Shown one piece after another: positions 1-8,936 of a DNA stretch of 64,000 nucleotides. Location of the stretch: assembly GCF_018383585.1 (NCBI RefSeq), contig NZ_JAHAMK010000007.1, positions 27,680 to 91,679 on the forward strand. The letters are read 5' to 3'. The translations under genes were made by a program, and so were the position numbers. The notes beneath the pieces are model-generated. The model did not search any database. It was not told the DNA's origin and was given only the letters and a program-made list of their open reading frames with translations. Source of the stretch: Microvirga sp. 3-52. Lineage in GTDB: Bacteria > Pseudomonadota > Alphaproteobacteria > Rhizobiales > Beijerinckiaceae. Numbering within the stretch: position 1 is the stretch's first letter; each line of letters opens with the position of its first letter.

Positions 1-20
1 CGCGGGTCTGATGACCCGCG
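1..20 (+). terminator. Hairpin, probable terminator of a gene left of the window
   Basis: A perfect 8-bp stem (CGCGGGTC/GACCCGCG) with a 4-nt loop, followed by TCTTCC. There is no long T run. The gene it would end lies outside the window, so orientation is a guess. Confidence 0.4.
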
Positions 21-41
21 TCTTCCGTATGGACCACATTC

Positions 42-87
42 GAGCAAAAGCCCCAGGGCAAACTGTGATGCCCCGGGGCTTTTGCTC
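42..87 (-). terminator. Long hairpin after the CDC48 gene
   Basis: A 13-bp stem (42-54 with 75-87), one mismatch, then a further 5-bp stem (56-60 with 69-73). It lies 15 bases past the stop codon of the CDC48-type gene and the stem contains the TTTT expected of a terminator. It could act in both directions. Confidence 0.6.
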
Positions 88-101
88 TTCACGACCGGGG
101 C

Positions 102-2378
102 TTATTCGGCGGCCTGTCTCAAGGGCAGAAATCCGATGGATTGGCGCTGGGGTCCTTCCTGCTTCAGGGTTCGGACCATGTCCTCGTATTCCCGCTCCAT
201 CTCCGGCGTGACGGAAGGACGGGTTTCACGCAGCGCCTGTTCAAAGTGAGCCATGGTCACTTGCTCCGCCTGCAGCGACTCCCTCAGGGCGAGGAGGCCG
301 GCGCGGCGAGTGAGATCTTCCAGGTCGGCTCCGGTGAACCGGCTCGTCCGTTCGGCGATCATGTCCAGATCCACGTCCGGACCGAGCGGCATGTCTTTGG
401 CATGGATGCCAAGAATGTGACGGCGTCCCTGAGCGTCGGGAACCGGCACGTAGATCAGTTCGTCGAAGCGACCGGGCCGGAGCAGGGCAGGGTCGATGAG
501 GTTCGGCCTGTTCGTGGCCGCCATGACAACGACGCCTTGCAGTTCCTCGAGGCCGTCCATCTCCGCCAGGATCGTATTGACGACGCGCTCCGTCACCGCC
601 GGCTCTCCGAGGCCGCCACCGCGAATGGGCGCGAGGGAGTCGATCTCGTCGATAAAGATCACCGTGGGGGCAACCTGGCGGGCGCGGGCGAAAAGCCGGG
701 ACACCTGCTGCTCCGATTCTCCATACCATTTGGAGAGGAGATCGGAGGATTTCGTCGCGACGAAATTGGCCTGGGCTTCGCGGGCGACGGCCTTCGCCAG
801 CAGCGTCTTTCCGGTGCCGGGAGGGCCGAACAGAAGGAAGCCCTTGGCTGGGCGTATGCCGAGACGACGGAAGGATTCCGGGCTCTTGAGGGGCAATTCC
901 ACACCCTCGCGCAGCCGGGTGCGTGCCTCTTCGACGCCGCCGATATCGTCCCAGGTCACGTTGGGGACCTGGATCATGATCTCGCGCAGGGCCGAGGGCT
1001 GAACGCGCTTCATGGCATTGGTGAAATCCTGCCGGGTGACCTGCAGGCTCTCCAGCACATCGGACGGGATGCCGTCCCTGAGATTGATGCCCGGCAGAAT
1101 GCGCCGCAGGGAATCCATGGCCGCCTCGCGCGCGAGGGCTGCAAGATCGGCGCCGACAAACCCGTAGGTGGTGCGGGCGACCTCATCGAGATTCACATCC
1201 TCGGCCAGGGGCATGCCCCGCGTATGAATACCAAGGATCTCGCGGCGGCCGGGCTCGTCGGGAACGCCGATGACGATCTCCCGGTCGAAGCGGCCCGGAC
1301 GGCGAAGGGCCTCGTCGATGGCTTCACGCCGGTTCGTCGCGCCGATCACCACGATGTTCTGGCGCGGCTCCAAGCCATCCATGAGAGTGAGCAGCTGGGC
1401 GACGATGCGCCGCTCGACCTCACCCGTGACCTCCTCGCGCTTCGGCGCGATGCTGTCGATCTCGTCGATGAAGATGATGGCAGGCGCGTTCTGCTGCGCC
1501 TCCTGGAAAACCTGTCGCAGTCGCTGCTCGGACTCGCCGTAGTGGCGGCCCATGATCTCGGGTCCGGCGATATGGAAGAACTGCGCCTCCGTCTCGTTGG
1601 CAACGGCCCGCGCCAGCCGGGTCTTGCCTGTCCCGGGCGGGCCGTAGAGCAGCACCCCCTTCGGCGGATCGATGCCGAGGCGCTGGAACAGTTCCGGATG
1701 GCGCAGGGGCAATTCCACCATCTCGCGGACTTGGTCGACCGTGCTGCCGAGGCCGCCGATATCGTCGTAGGTCACGTCGGCACGGCGAGCCTCGCGTGGT
1801 TCCTCGAATTGCGGGCGCAGCTCGATCTCTGTCTCGGCCGTCACGTGCACGATGCCGCGCGGCTGGGTCGAAACGACGACGAGGCGGATCTCCTGCAGGC
1901 CATAAGCCGGAATGTTGAGGAGGCCGCGCACTTCTTCAGGCAGCCGCGGATCCGCCGAGCGCTGCGAGTAAACCGAGGTGGAAATCACGTCTCCTGCGGT
2001 CAGGGGGCGCTGATGGAAAGTGCGTTTCAGGGCGTCTCCCGATCCCTGCAGGCGCAAGCCCTTCTGCGCGGGCGCCAGCACGACGCGTGTCGCCGCGCGG
2101 ACCTCGGCCCGCTTCACCTCCACGTGATCGCCGCTGCCTACGCCGGCATTGACGCGCTGCAGACCGTCCAGGCGAACGATGTTCAGGCCTTCGTCCTCAG
2201 GATAGGGCGTAACGGCGATAGCCGTGGTGTGGCGCTTGCCGATAATCTCGATGGCTTGGCCTTCCTGAGCGCCGATTTCGGCAAGAGCCTGCCGGCTCAT
2301 GCGCGCGATGCCCCGACCCGAGTCATCCGACCGGGCGTTCGCGACCTGCAGGCGTACACTCTGCCCATCCTCTGCCAT
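102..2378 (-). CDS. CDC48/VCP-type AAA+ ATPase
   Basis: A 758-residue tandem AAA+ ATPase of the CDC48/p97 family, a presumed cytoplasmic unfoldase acting as a hexamer. Residues 1-90 look like the double-psi barrel CDC48 N domain and about 100-190 like CDC48 domain 2. Two AAA modules follow, each with Walker A GPPGTGKT (near 245 and 520), Walker B FIDEID (near 305 and 580) and GATNR/AATNRP sensor regions with RRPGRFD arginine fingers. Length matches archaeal and bacterial CDC48 proteins (700-760). The start ATG follows GGGAAG. The gene stands alone, divergent from nothing obvious, and its substrates are unknown. Bacterial CDC48 homologues are patchily distributed, so an old transfer is possible, but base composition looks like its neighbours. 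Confidence 0.95.
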   Translation of the reverse strand: MAEDGQSVRLQVANARSDDSGRGIARMSRQALAEIGAQEGQAIEIIGKRHTTAIAVTPYPEDEGLNIVRLDGLQRVNAGVGSGDHVEVKRAEVRAATRVVLAPAQKGLRLQGSGDALKRTFHQRPLTAGDVISTSVYSQRSADPRLPEEVRGLLNIPAYGLQEIRLVVVSTQPRGIVHVTAETEIELRPQFEEPREARRADVTYDDIGGLGSTVDQVREMVELPLRHPELFQRLGIDPPKGVLLYGPPGTGKTRLARAVANETEAQFFHIAGPEIMGRHYGESEQRLRQVFQEAQQNAPAIIFIDEIDSIAPKREEVTGEVERRIVAQLLTLMDGLEPRQNIVVIGATNRREAIDEALRRPGRFDREIVIGVPDEPGRREILGIHTRGMPLAEDVNLDEVARTTYGFVGADLAALAREAAMDSLRRILPGINLRDGIPSDVLESLQVTRQDFTNAMKRVQPSALREIMIQVPNVTWDDIGGVEEARTRLREGVELPLKSPESFRRLGIRPAKGFLLFGPPGTGKTLLAKAVAREAQANFVATKSSDLLSKWYGESEQQVSRLFARARQVAPTVIFIDEIDSLAPIRGGGLGEPAVTERVVNTILAEMDGLEELQGVVVMAATNRPNLIDPALLRPGRFDELIYVPVPDAQGRRHILGIHAKDMPLGPDVDLDMIAERTSRFTGADLEDLTRRAGLLALRESLQAEQVTMAHFEQALRETRPSVTPEMEREYEDMVRTLKQEGPQRQSIGFLPLRQAAE

Positions 2379-2568
2379 TGCTGTCTTCCCATCGTTCGAG
2401 CGCTTTTGACGCGACGGCAGGCGAGGGGAAGGGTCTTAAGGCTCAAAGCTTCCCGAGTGCCACGCGTTCGGGGCTTCGCGCGCTGCTGCAAGCTACGAAA
2501 CCGCAGGGCCAACGCCACATGCTTGGAATTGTTGCAGGCGCAATCCCAGCCACCTGCTCGGTGGAAGG

Positions 2569-3090
2569 CTAGGACGAGATCCGGTTCGACGGCGCCCAGA
2601 GCCGCCTGAGCGACGCTTCCACCTCATCCTCGTCGGAGGGCGACCCGAGCAAGGCGACGGGCGCCGGCATGAAGGGCGCGATGGTGGGAAATTTCGCAGA
2701 TCCGCCGGCGCTCGCCTCGGAGGCGTCCGAGGGCGGGTCGATGAGCTCCCAGCTGTCGAACAGATCCATGGATGAGTGGCCGGGAAGGTCCGGGCCGAGA
2801 TAGGGGATGATCTCGATCCAGGGCCTGCCGCTCGGGCGAGGCGTGACCTTCGTGACCCGTCCGAAGAAACGGGTCAGGGGGCAGCGCACGAAGTCGCCGG
2901 GACCCGGCATGCGTGTCTTTTCGAACTCCAATGCCGCTTCTGCTTCTTGAAGCTCTGCCCGTAGCTTGGCGACACGCTCCACCAGATCCGCGACACGTTT
3001 CGTACAGGGGCTCTCGTGCCCCTGGTTCAGCGTCGATACCAGCGATAAACTCGTATCCGACCCTTTATCCGCCACCAGAAATGTCCTCAT
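2569..3090 (-). CDS. Hypothetical coiled-coil protein
   Basis: A 173-residue protein I do not recognise. I chose the internal ATG because AGGAGGAG sits 5-8 bases upstream; a longer reading to 3147 lacks a good ribosome site. Residues 30-60 (VADLVERVAKLRAELQEAEAALEFEK) form a heptad-like coiled coil, followed by a compact region with GPGDFVRCPLTRFFGRVTKV that resembles a small beta barrel, and an acidic C-terminus. No signal peptide or membrane segment. It lies between the CDC48 gene (same strand, 190 bases downstream) and the divergent extensin-like gene. Confidence 0.75.
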   Translation of the reverse strand: MRTFLVADKGSDTSLSLVSTLNQGHESPCTKRVADLVERVAKLRAELQEAEAALEFEKTRMPGPGDFVRCPLTRFFGRVTKVTPRPSGRPWIEIIPYLGPDLPGHSSMDLFDSWELIDPPSDASEASAGGSAKFPTIAPFMPAPVALLGSPSDEDEVEASLRRLWAPSNRISS

Positions 3091-3222
3091 GACGGCTCCT
3101 CCTCTGATCTGTCGATTTTGGAGCCTCCGGTCCCGAGAGCAAGGCACTCAGAAGACTGAAATGGAACTCAACCTCGGCGCAAGAGGGTTATAGATGGGAC
3201 GAGCTTGAGAATGGGAGCCGGC

Positions 3223-3969
3223 ATGGGCCTTCGGTGCCGCAGGGGAGGACGTGGAGGGAGCATCATCGGTGTGATCCTGATGCTTGCTTCTGCCGCGCTG
3301 GCTCAGGATCCCGAACCGCCGCTGCCTCCGCCGAGGCCGGATCGTCCGGCTGAGCCACAGCCCGCAGAGCATCGTGCGGAGAAGGTGCCGCGGATCGAGA
3401 CGCCTCTCCGGCAGAAGGCGGATCTCGGCGGCGAGGACAGGGATGCCTGTCTCCAGCGTCTCACGCAACTCGGGCTGCGCTTCGAGACTCGTCCGCCGGT
3501 GAAGGAGAACAGTTGCCAGATCGAGAATCCGGTTCTCGTCTCCGCTCTTCCCAACGGCGTCGCGGTCGTGCCGGCATCGCTGATGGCCTGTCCCGTCGCC
3601 GAGAGCACCGCACGCTGGATGAGCGAGTCGGTCGCTCCCGAAGCCCAGCGCCAGTTCCAGAGCGCTCCGACGAAACTTCTCATCGGGACCTCGTACCAGT
3701 GTCGCGATCAGCGCAACGGAGAAAAGCTGAGCGAGCACGCCTTCGGCAACGGCCTTGATGTGATGGGATTTGAATTCGCCAAGCGCGAGCCGCTGACGAT
3801 CAGCAGTCGACCGGAAAGTTCTCCCGAAGCGATCTTTCAAGCCGCGATCCGGAAGGCAGCCTGTACGATCTTCAACACGGTGCTCGGTCCGGGCTCGGAT
3901 GCGGCCCACGGCGACCACCTCCATCTCGATCTGCGTCAGCGCAAGGGTGACTACCGGATTTGCCAATAG
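3223..3969 (+). CDS. Extensin-like C-terminal domain protein (exported)
   Basis: A 248-residue exported protein. An Arg-rich n-region and hydrophobic stretch (IIGVILMLASAALA) form a signal peptide; a Pro-rich linker (PEPPLPPPRPDRP) follows; residues from about 75 to the end match the extensin-like C domain of alphaproteobacteria, which is related to peptidoglycan D-Ala-D-Ala metallopeptidases. Visible conserved pieces are SEHAFGNGLDV and HGDHLHLDL, a likely metal site, and several Cys. I chose ATG 3223 because GGGAG lies 5 bases upstream; ATG 3211 or TTG 3205 are alternatives. It precedes an L,D-transpeptidase by 65 bases, supporting a cell-wall role. Confidence 0.85.
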   Translation: MGLRCRRGGRGGSIIGVILMLASAALAQDPEPPLPPPRPDRPAEPQPAEHRAEKVPRIETPLRQKADLGGEDRDACLQRLTQLGLRFETRPPVKENSCQIENPVLVSALPNGVAVVPASLMACPVAESTARWMSESVAPEAQRQFQSAPTKLLIGTSYQCRDQRNGEKLSEHAFGNGLDVMGFEFAKREPLTISSRPESSPEAIFQAAIRKAACTIFNTVLGPGSDAAHGDHLHLDLRQRKGDYRICQ

Positions 3970-4034
3970 GTCCAGGGGAACACGGAGGCCGTCAGAACTT
4001 TGTTTGTCCATCATAGTGCCGCTGGAGCCGTCTC

Positions 4035-5021
4035 ATGAAGATCGTTGCGTATGTTGCCCTTGTTGTCGGTGGATTTGTGAATCCGGCTCTGGCCGCGCCT
4101 CAGACATTGGACCTGGAAGCCGTGAACAAGGCCGAGTGGTCGGCCAAGGGAGAGAAGGGGAAGGAGATTGATCCAGCTCTCGTCAAGGCGCAGGTCCTGC
4201 TCGACCGATCGCATTTCTCGCCCGGCGTCATCGACGGGCACGACGGCGAGAACCTGCGGAATGCCATCAAGGCTTTCGAGAAGGAACGCGGTCTGAAGCC
4301 GGACGGGACCCTCGATGAGGAGCTTTGGGCAAAGCTCAATGAGGCGTCGTCCGACCCGGTTTTGGTTGAATACACAACCCGGGACGAGGACGTGAAAGGC
4401 CCCTTCGTCACGATCCCGGACAAGTTGGAGGAGCAGGCCGATCTCGACCGGCTCGGCTACTCGAGCCCGGAGGAACTTCTGGCCGAGAGGTTCCATATGG
4501 ACGTGGATCTGCTCAAGGCCCTGAATCCCGACAAGGCCTTCGATAAATCCGGCACCTCTATCGTCGTCGCCAATGTCGAGACAAAGCCGGCTTCCGAGAA
4601 GCCGGACAAAGCCGCGAGAATCGAGATCGTCAAGAGCGAACACATCCTGCGGGTGCTCGGAAAGAACGAGGCCGTGATCGCGGTCTACCCGGCCTCCATC
4701 GGCAGCGAGGAGAAGCCGGCGCCCAGCGGTTCGCACAAGGTGCGCGCCGTGGCGCCTAACCCGAATTACACCTATAACCCGGATTACGCTTTCAAGGGCG
4801 TGAAGGCCAAGGAGAAGTTCGAGATCAAGCCGGGCCCGAACAACCCGGTCGGGAGCACCTGGATCGACCTCTCGGTCGAGTCCTTCGGTATCCATGGAAC
4901 GCCCGAGCCCGAGAAAGTCGGCAAGGCCTATTCTCAGGGCTGCGTGAGGCTGACGAACTGGGATGTGGAAGAATTGTCGAAGATGGTCGAGAAGGGGACG
5001 CCGGTCGAGTTCGTCGATTAG
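4035..5021 (+). CDS. L,D-transpeptidase (YkuD domain) with peptidoglycan-binding domain
   Basis: A 328-residue exported enzyme that would form 3-3 peptidoglycan cross-links or attach proteins to the wall. Residues 1-22 are a signal peptide; about 50-100 a peptidoglycan-binding domain (VIDGHDGENLRNAIKAFEKE); about 140-185 resembles a degenerate LysM fold (SPEELLAERFHMDVDLLKALNP); about 195-328 the YkuD catalytic domain with HGT and SQGCVRL, catalytic Cys303. GGAG precedes the ATG. It follows the extensin-like gene and may share its transcript. Confidence 0.93.
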   Translation: MKIVAYVALVVGGFVNPALAAPQTLDLEAVNKAEWSAKGEKGKEIDPALVKAQVLLDRSHFSPGVIDGHDGENLRNAIKAFEKERGLKPDGTLDEELWAKLNEASSDPVLVEYTTRDEDVKGPFVTIPDKLEEQADLDRLGYSSPEELLAERFHMDVDLLKALNPDKAFDKSGTSIVVANVETKPASEKPDKAARIEIVKSEHILRVLGKNEAVIAVYPASIGSEEKPAPSGSHKVRAVAPNPNYTYNPDYAFKGVKAKEKFEIKPGPNNPVGSTWIDLSVESFGIHGTPEPEKVGKAYSQGCVRLTNWDVEELSKMVEKGTPVEFVD

Positions 5022-5045
5022 ACCAGCGGCCCCCCACCGAGTGGC

Positions 5046-5321
5046 TCAATCGTCGTTGGCGGAGTTCAGCTGATCGGGTCTCATGCCCTCGTCGACCTCG
5101 GCGTCGTGCGCCTTGACGAGCCATTCCAACTGCTCTTGGACGAAATCGGGATCGCTGTGGAAGCGCATGGCGCAGGCCACGAGAAAGACCGCGATCTCGG
5201 GCAGATCCTCTTCGCCCAGATCCGGAAGAATCAGCTCGAGTTCCGTCATGTTGCCGGAGGTCAGGATGGCGGCCTCGTTGGGAGGAATGACGGTACCGGT
5301 GCTGTCAGAGTCTTGAGCCAT
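5046..5321 (-). CDS. Hypothetical acidic protein
   Basis: A 91-residue acidic protein (MAQDSDSTG start), with Leu-rich central segment LELILPDLGEEDLPEIAVFLVAC and a helical C-terminal half. No signal peptide. The start at 5321 has AGGAT upstream; a longer reading to 5381 is possible. Convergent with the L,D-transpeptidase gene. I do not recognise the family. Confidence 0.65.
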   Translation of the reverse strand: MAQDSDSTGTVIPPNEAAILTSGNMTELELILPDLGEEDLPEIAVFLVACAMRFHSDPDFVQEQLEWLVKAHDAEVDEGMRPDQLNSANDD

Positions 5322-5489
5322 TGAGCTGATCCTAAGCCTTTCATGCGGGAGGAATGCGGCATTGCGAGGGGAGGTTGCCATCGCGGCCGTGTCCCGCCGC
5401 CATGCGGGCGGTCTATCTCGCCTTGTTCTAAGGCACAGGTCATCAAGGTAAAGGTTCGACCGTCACTCGGGAGTGGTGAGTGCCCAAGC

Positions 5490-5520
5490 AAAAGCCCTGC
5501 CGCGGGTCTGCGACAGGGCC
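5490..5520 (-). terminator. Rho-independent terminator of the BA14K-like gene
   Basis: On the minus strand GCCCTG...CAGGGC (5514-5519 with 5494-5499, extendable past one mismatch) is followed by CTTTTGC. It lies 24 bases past the stop codon of the gene at 5544-5960. Confidence 0.75.
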
Positions 5521-5543
5521 GGGATGCTGGGTAATCACAGAGG

Positions 5544-5960
5544 CTACGGATAGGTGCAGACGTAACGCATTCCGTTCGTCGCCAGGAAAGTTCCCGTCCC
5601 CGGATCGTAGGAGCGGTACTTGCGTGCGCAATAGGCTGCAACCTGTGGATCGACCGTGCCCGGAGGTGCCGGGACGGCGGGTTGCGCCTGCGCCTGGTTG
5701 GCGATTGCGCCGGCGATCAGCGCGCCCGCGGCGATTCCCGCAACGCCGGCGGCAACAGCAGCTCCATTACCACCGCGACGATAGTAATACCGGTCACGAT
5801 AATAGGGGCGGTAACCGCGGCGGTAATACTGGGCATAGCTCTCGTTCGGGTATGCCTTGTCGATCTGGGGTAGAAGGCGCGTCTGGACAGGGGTGGCGCT
5901 GGCGGGCAATGCCGACACGAGCACTGCGGCACCGACCAGGGCCGTCACGAATTTGCGCAT
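5544..5960 (-). CDS. BA14K-like exported protein
   Basis: A 138-residue protein of the BA14K family, named for a Brucella immunoreactive lectin-like protein. Signal peptide at residues 1-22 (MRKFVTALVGAAVLVSALPASA), a Tyr/Arg-rich stretch (YYRRGYRPYYRDRYYYRR), a Gly/Ala-rich hydrophobic segment (GVAGIAAGALIAGAIA) that may span or associate with a membrane, and the diagnostic C-terminus YCARKYRSYDPGTGTFL followed by GMRYVCTYP. ATG 5960 has GAGGAG six bases upstream. Function unknown; probably envelope-associated. Confidence 0.88.
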   Translation of the reverse strand: MRKFVTALVGAAVLVSALPASATPVQTRLLPQIDKAYPNESYAQYYRRGYRPYYRDRYYYRRGGNGAAVAAGVAGIAAGALIAGAIANQAQAQPAVPAPPGTVDPQVAAYCARKYRSYDPGTGTFLATNGMRYVCTYP

Positions 5961-6371
5961 ATCAAACTCCTCGGTTGCGAAAACTCCGGCAGAGGACCTG
6001 CTGATAGTCGGGCGAAATATAACGCTACCGGCCAAGCTCGCACAATCCCGATCTTGACCGAGATATGAAGCTGATCGTTCCAGTGACATTCGTAGTTTCT
6101 TCTCGATTGCGAGATGAAACGGACGGCTCAAGTGCAGCAAGTCACTCGGTATTCAACGTTCTGGGTTGCCGCTGCTGATAATTCAGGGTTGGCGTTGTAT
6201 AAGAACTACTCCAATTGAAGCATAGATATACGTAAATGTGAAACTTTTCATTTGCTTGCGAATGCCTCAAGGAGAGCAGGCTGTTCTTTCTGAAGTGCGC
6301 CACTGGATTTTTTGAAATAAATCGCCAATGATGCGAGCGTTCTATTATAATCTCGCGTAGGTTGGGAACTT
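5961..6371. other. 411-base intergenic region, AT-rich
   Basis: Divergent spacer between the BA14K-like gene and an exported hypothetical protein. It is clearly richer in A and T than the surroundings, particularly 6160-6360. The only site I can name is the TATAAT at 6346-6351. Confidence 0.6.
6323..6351 (+). promoter_or_regulatory. Candidate promoter of the 6372 gene
   Basis: A perfect TATAAT at 6346-6351, 20 bases before the ATG at 6372. The -35 region is poor (no TTGACA-like hexamer at 16-18 bases), so an activator may be needed. Confidence 0.35.
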
Positions 6372-6782
6372 ATGCTCCGCCTCACGGTCCTCATGTCTGT
6401 GATTGCCCTTCTCGGAGGCTGGATGCCTTCCTACGCGGCAGAGCCGTTGCTTCCCGCCGAAGGGGCGGTCTTGCCGACGATAGGCGGAACAACGCACCTT
6501 TTCGAAGGAATTCCCCTGCGTGCTGTTCCGGAGAGAGTAGGAGGAAAAGAGGCTGCCGTCCGAGCTTCCGCATCGAACGATGATGGGATCGATATCCCTT
6601 GGGATGATCTTAAGTACGATCCTTCGATCGCCACGTCGGCGGTTGGGAACCTGTTGAAGGTTCTCGACAAGGGGCCTTTGTGGATCGTCTATCCACGGGA
6701 CGATCACGGCGCATTGCGCGATGACATTCACGACTCTCGCTGGATCCGGCCGCTCAACTGGCTGCAGATCGTACCGCCATGA
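6372..6782 (+). CDS. Exported hypothetical protein next to a sensor kinase
   Basis: A 136-residue protein with signal peptide MLRLTVLMSVIALLGGWMPSYAAE and no recognised domain. Its stop overlaps the ATG of the following kinase fragment (6779), so the two are translationally coupled and very likely co-transcribed with the kinase and regulator. A periplasmic accessory role for the sensor is a reasonable guess, not shown by sequence. Confidence 0.65.
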   Translation: MLRLTVLMSVIALLGGWMPSYAAEPLLPAEGAVLPTIGGTTHLFEGIPLRAVPERVGGKEAAVRASASNDDGIDIPWDDLKYDPSIATSAVGNLLKVLDKGPLWIVYPRDDHGALRDDIHDSRWIRPLNWLQIVPP

Positions 6783-6937
6783 AGATCAAGCTGAGAAATT
6801 ACAGGGGTTCTCTGGTCATTCTCGCGGCGATTGGAGTGCTGGCAATTTCGCTCACGTTTACCGTGTGGCGATTGCTCGACGTCGAGGAGGATTCTCGAGC
6901 CGGCGATAGCTATAGTAATTTGTGGGAGATTTCCTAA
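6779..6937 (+). pseudogene. N-terminal fragment of the sensor histidine kinase, cut by a stop codon
   Basis: Reading from ATG 6779 gives 52 residues containing a transmembrane helix (SLVILAAIGVLAISLTFTVW) and ending DSYSNLWEIS before TAA at 6935-6937. The next codons in the same frame (TQFEA...) run straight into the kinase at 6959. Sensors of this architecture typically read NLWxLSQTxFE here, so the TAA most likely replaced a CAA Gln codon. The fragment supplies the first membrane helix that the downstream part lacks. Confidence 0.75.
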
Positions 6938-6958
6938 ACGCAGTTCGAGGCATCGGTT

Positions 6959-8923
6959 ATGGCCGAGAGCTTGGCCCGAGCCGCGACGGGAGAAACCTTT
7001 GCCAGTCCGGAACAAACTCCTGGCTTTCGATTGGCCATTCTGATCAGCCGGCTGTCGGTTCTCCTGGAGGGGGAGCAGAAAAAGCTGGTCGTCAGGGTCT
7101 GGGCTCTCGAAAGCCTCCAAGAGGCTCATCGGCAACTGACCGATGCCGAGCCGCTTTTGGAGCGGGCGATCGATGCACAGACCGCCACCAGGCTGAGAGT
7201 ACAGGTTCACGATCTTGCCAACGAGCTGAGAGGCATTGCCAATAAAGCCATGCTGCTCAGCCATGAGGAGAAGGCCGAAAAGCGCTCATTGTATCTGCGC
7301 TACGTTTTCGAGAGCTTCGCCTACATCATCGGCATTGCGATGAGCGCGGCATTTCTTCTCGTCCGCCTGTTCAAGGGAATGCAGGAGACGACCCAGGCCA
7401 AGCAGCTTCTCAAGCAGGAGCAGGAGCTCTCCGATCTGGTCATCAACAATATCAGTGATCAGGGCATCGTCATGTTTGACGCCGAGCTTCGATGCTTGCT
7501 CTGGAACCCGGGCATGGAAGACCTGCTGAACATAAAGCCGGATCAGGCTGTCGGACAGCACATGCAGGATCTCGATCCGATCTTCGCGCAGGCGGATGCG
7601 ATCGGCTCGCTCAGACGGGCCACTGAAGGAGTGAGCTCGATCTTCGAGCACGAAGCATCCTCATCCGATGGGCAGGAACGATGCTTGGAAATCAACTGCT
7701 TTCCGGTTTCCATGGCCGAGCGCAGGCTTGGCATCGCCTTCATGCGGGATGTGACTGAGCAGTGGCTGGCTCGCAAGCAGGCGGAGCGCCAGAACTTCGA
7801 TCTCGAAATCAAGGTGCTCCAGCGGACGGCGGCCCTGCGCCAAGCGGAACGTCGCCTGATTGCGGCGATCAAATCCGCGTCGGAGGGATTTGCCGCCTTC
7901 GATTGGACGGGAAAGCTTCTTTTTGCCAACGAGCAGATCTGGGCTGCCGCTCCCGTATCCCTGTGGTGCCAGGACGAGATGGGGCTTTCCAACTTTTTGC
8001 AGTGCTTCGCCATGTGCGAAGGCGCGGATATGCGGCTCGTGAACGCGCAGTCTCCGTTCGAGGAGGTCGAACTGGATCTCCTCGTGAAGAAGGATACATG
8101 GGCCTGTCTTTCCCTCACCAAAGCCGACGGGGCGACGATCTTCGTGCGTCTGACGGATATCTCGGGATACAAGCAGGTTGCGAAAGCCCTTGAATCGGCC
8201 CTCGAGCGCGAACGCGAGACCACCAACGCCTACCGGAACTTCGTGTCCATGGTGTCCCACCAGTTCAGGACGCCACTCGCCATTCTGGATTCCAGCGCCC
8301 AGCGCATTCTGCGCCGCGGGGCAGAGCTGACGCAGGACGAGCTTGTCACGCGCGTCCAGAAGATCCGAAACGCCGGCACCCGATTGACACGCCTCGTGGA
8401 AAGCGTGCTGAACGCGGCCAAACTCGATGCTGGAACGATCGAGGTCAATCCAGCCTCTTACAATCTGGTCGATCTCGTCATGGACATTTGCGAACGGCAG
8501 CGCGAGGTCAGCTCGCAAGCCGATATCCGCTTCGATGTCCCTGATGTTCCCGTCAGGGTCTATTGCGACGGCATGCTCATCGAGCAGGTAGTCGTCAATC
8601 TCCTGTCAAATGCCATTAAATATTCAAGCGATACCCCGGTCGTCGCGATCAAGATCTGGATGGACGGATCCCGCGCCTTCTGCTCCGTCCGTGACTGGGG
8701 CATCGGAATTCCGGCCGATGAAGTACCGAAGATCTTCGATCGGTTCTACCGCGCTCGTACGGCAACAGGGATTGCCGGGACGGGCATAGGACTGAATTTT
8801 GCCCAGAGAATCATGCACTTGCATGGGGGCGACATCCAGGTTGAGAGCTATGAGGCGGCTGGATCCTTGTTCACCTTCGATCTGCCCATAGCCAATGCCG
8901 ATCAAACGCAACAGGCTGCATGA
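6959..8923 (+). CDS. PAS-containing sensor histidine kinase (N-terminally truncated)
   Basis: A 654-residue kinase that would autophosphorylate and pass phosphate to the response regulator 13 bases downstream. From ATG 6959: a periplasmic-type helical region, one membrane helix near 120-140 (FAYIIGIAMSAAFLLVRLF), PAS-like domains (about 165-280 and 300-410), a HisKA box SHQFRTPLAIL with His434, and a HATPase domain with GTGIGL near the C-terminus. The first membrane helix and about 60 residues lie upstream behind an in-frame TAA (6935-6937). Possible ribosome site for 6959: GAGG at 6947. Either the truncated form is made by restart, or the gene is inactive, or the stop is a sequencing error. 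Confidence 0.85.
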   Translation: MAESLARAATGETFASPEQTPGFRLAILISRLSVLLEGEQKKLVVRVWALESLQEAHRQLTDAEPLLERAIDAQTATRLRVQVHDLANELRGIANKAMLLSHEEKAEKRSLYLRYVFESFAYIIGIAMSAAFLLVRLFKGMQETTQAKQLLKQEQELSDLVINNISDQGIVMFDAELRCLLWNPGMEDLLNIKPDQAVGQHMQDLDPIFAQADAIGSLRRATEGVSSIFEHEASSSDGQERCLEINCFPVSMAERRLGIAFMRDVTEQWLARKQAERQNFDLEIKVLQRTAALRQAERRLIAAIKSASEGFAAFDWTGKLLFANEQIWAAAPVSLWCQDEMGLSNFLQCFAMCEGADMRLVNAQSPFEEVELDLLVKKDTWACLSLTKADGATIFVRLTDISGYKQVAKALESALERERETTNAYRNFVSMVSHQFRTPLAILDSSAQRILRRGAELTQDELVTRVQKIRNAGTRLTRLVESVLNAAKLDAGTIEVNPASYNLVDLVMDICERQREVSSQADIRFDVPDVPVRVYCDGMLIEQVVVNLLSNAIKYSSDTPVVAIKIWMDGSRAFCSVRDWGIGIPADEVPKIFDRFYRARTATGIAGTGIGLNFAQRIMHLHGGDIQVESYEAAGSLFTFDLPIANADQTQQAA

Positions 8924-8936
8924 GTGACCGACTCCC

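Noticed and set aside
141-2609. 822-codon open frame on the plus strand opposite the CDC48 gene
   Set aside because: It has no recognisable domain, is low in complexity with many Arg/His/Gly, and mirrors the true AAA ATPase; a GC-rich antisense shadow.
5961-6100. EcfG-type promoter for the BA14K-like gene (GGAAC at 6081-6077 on the minus strand)
   Set aside because: At 16 bases spacing the second element reads CGGT, not CGTT, and it would lie over 100 bases from the start.
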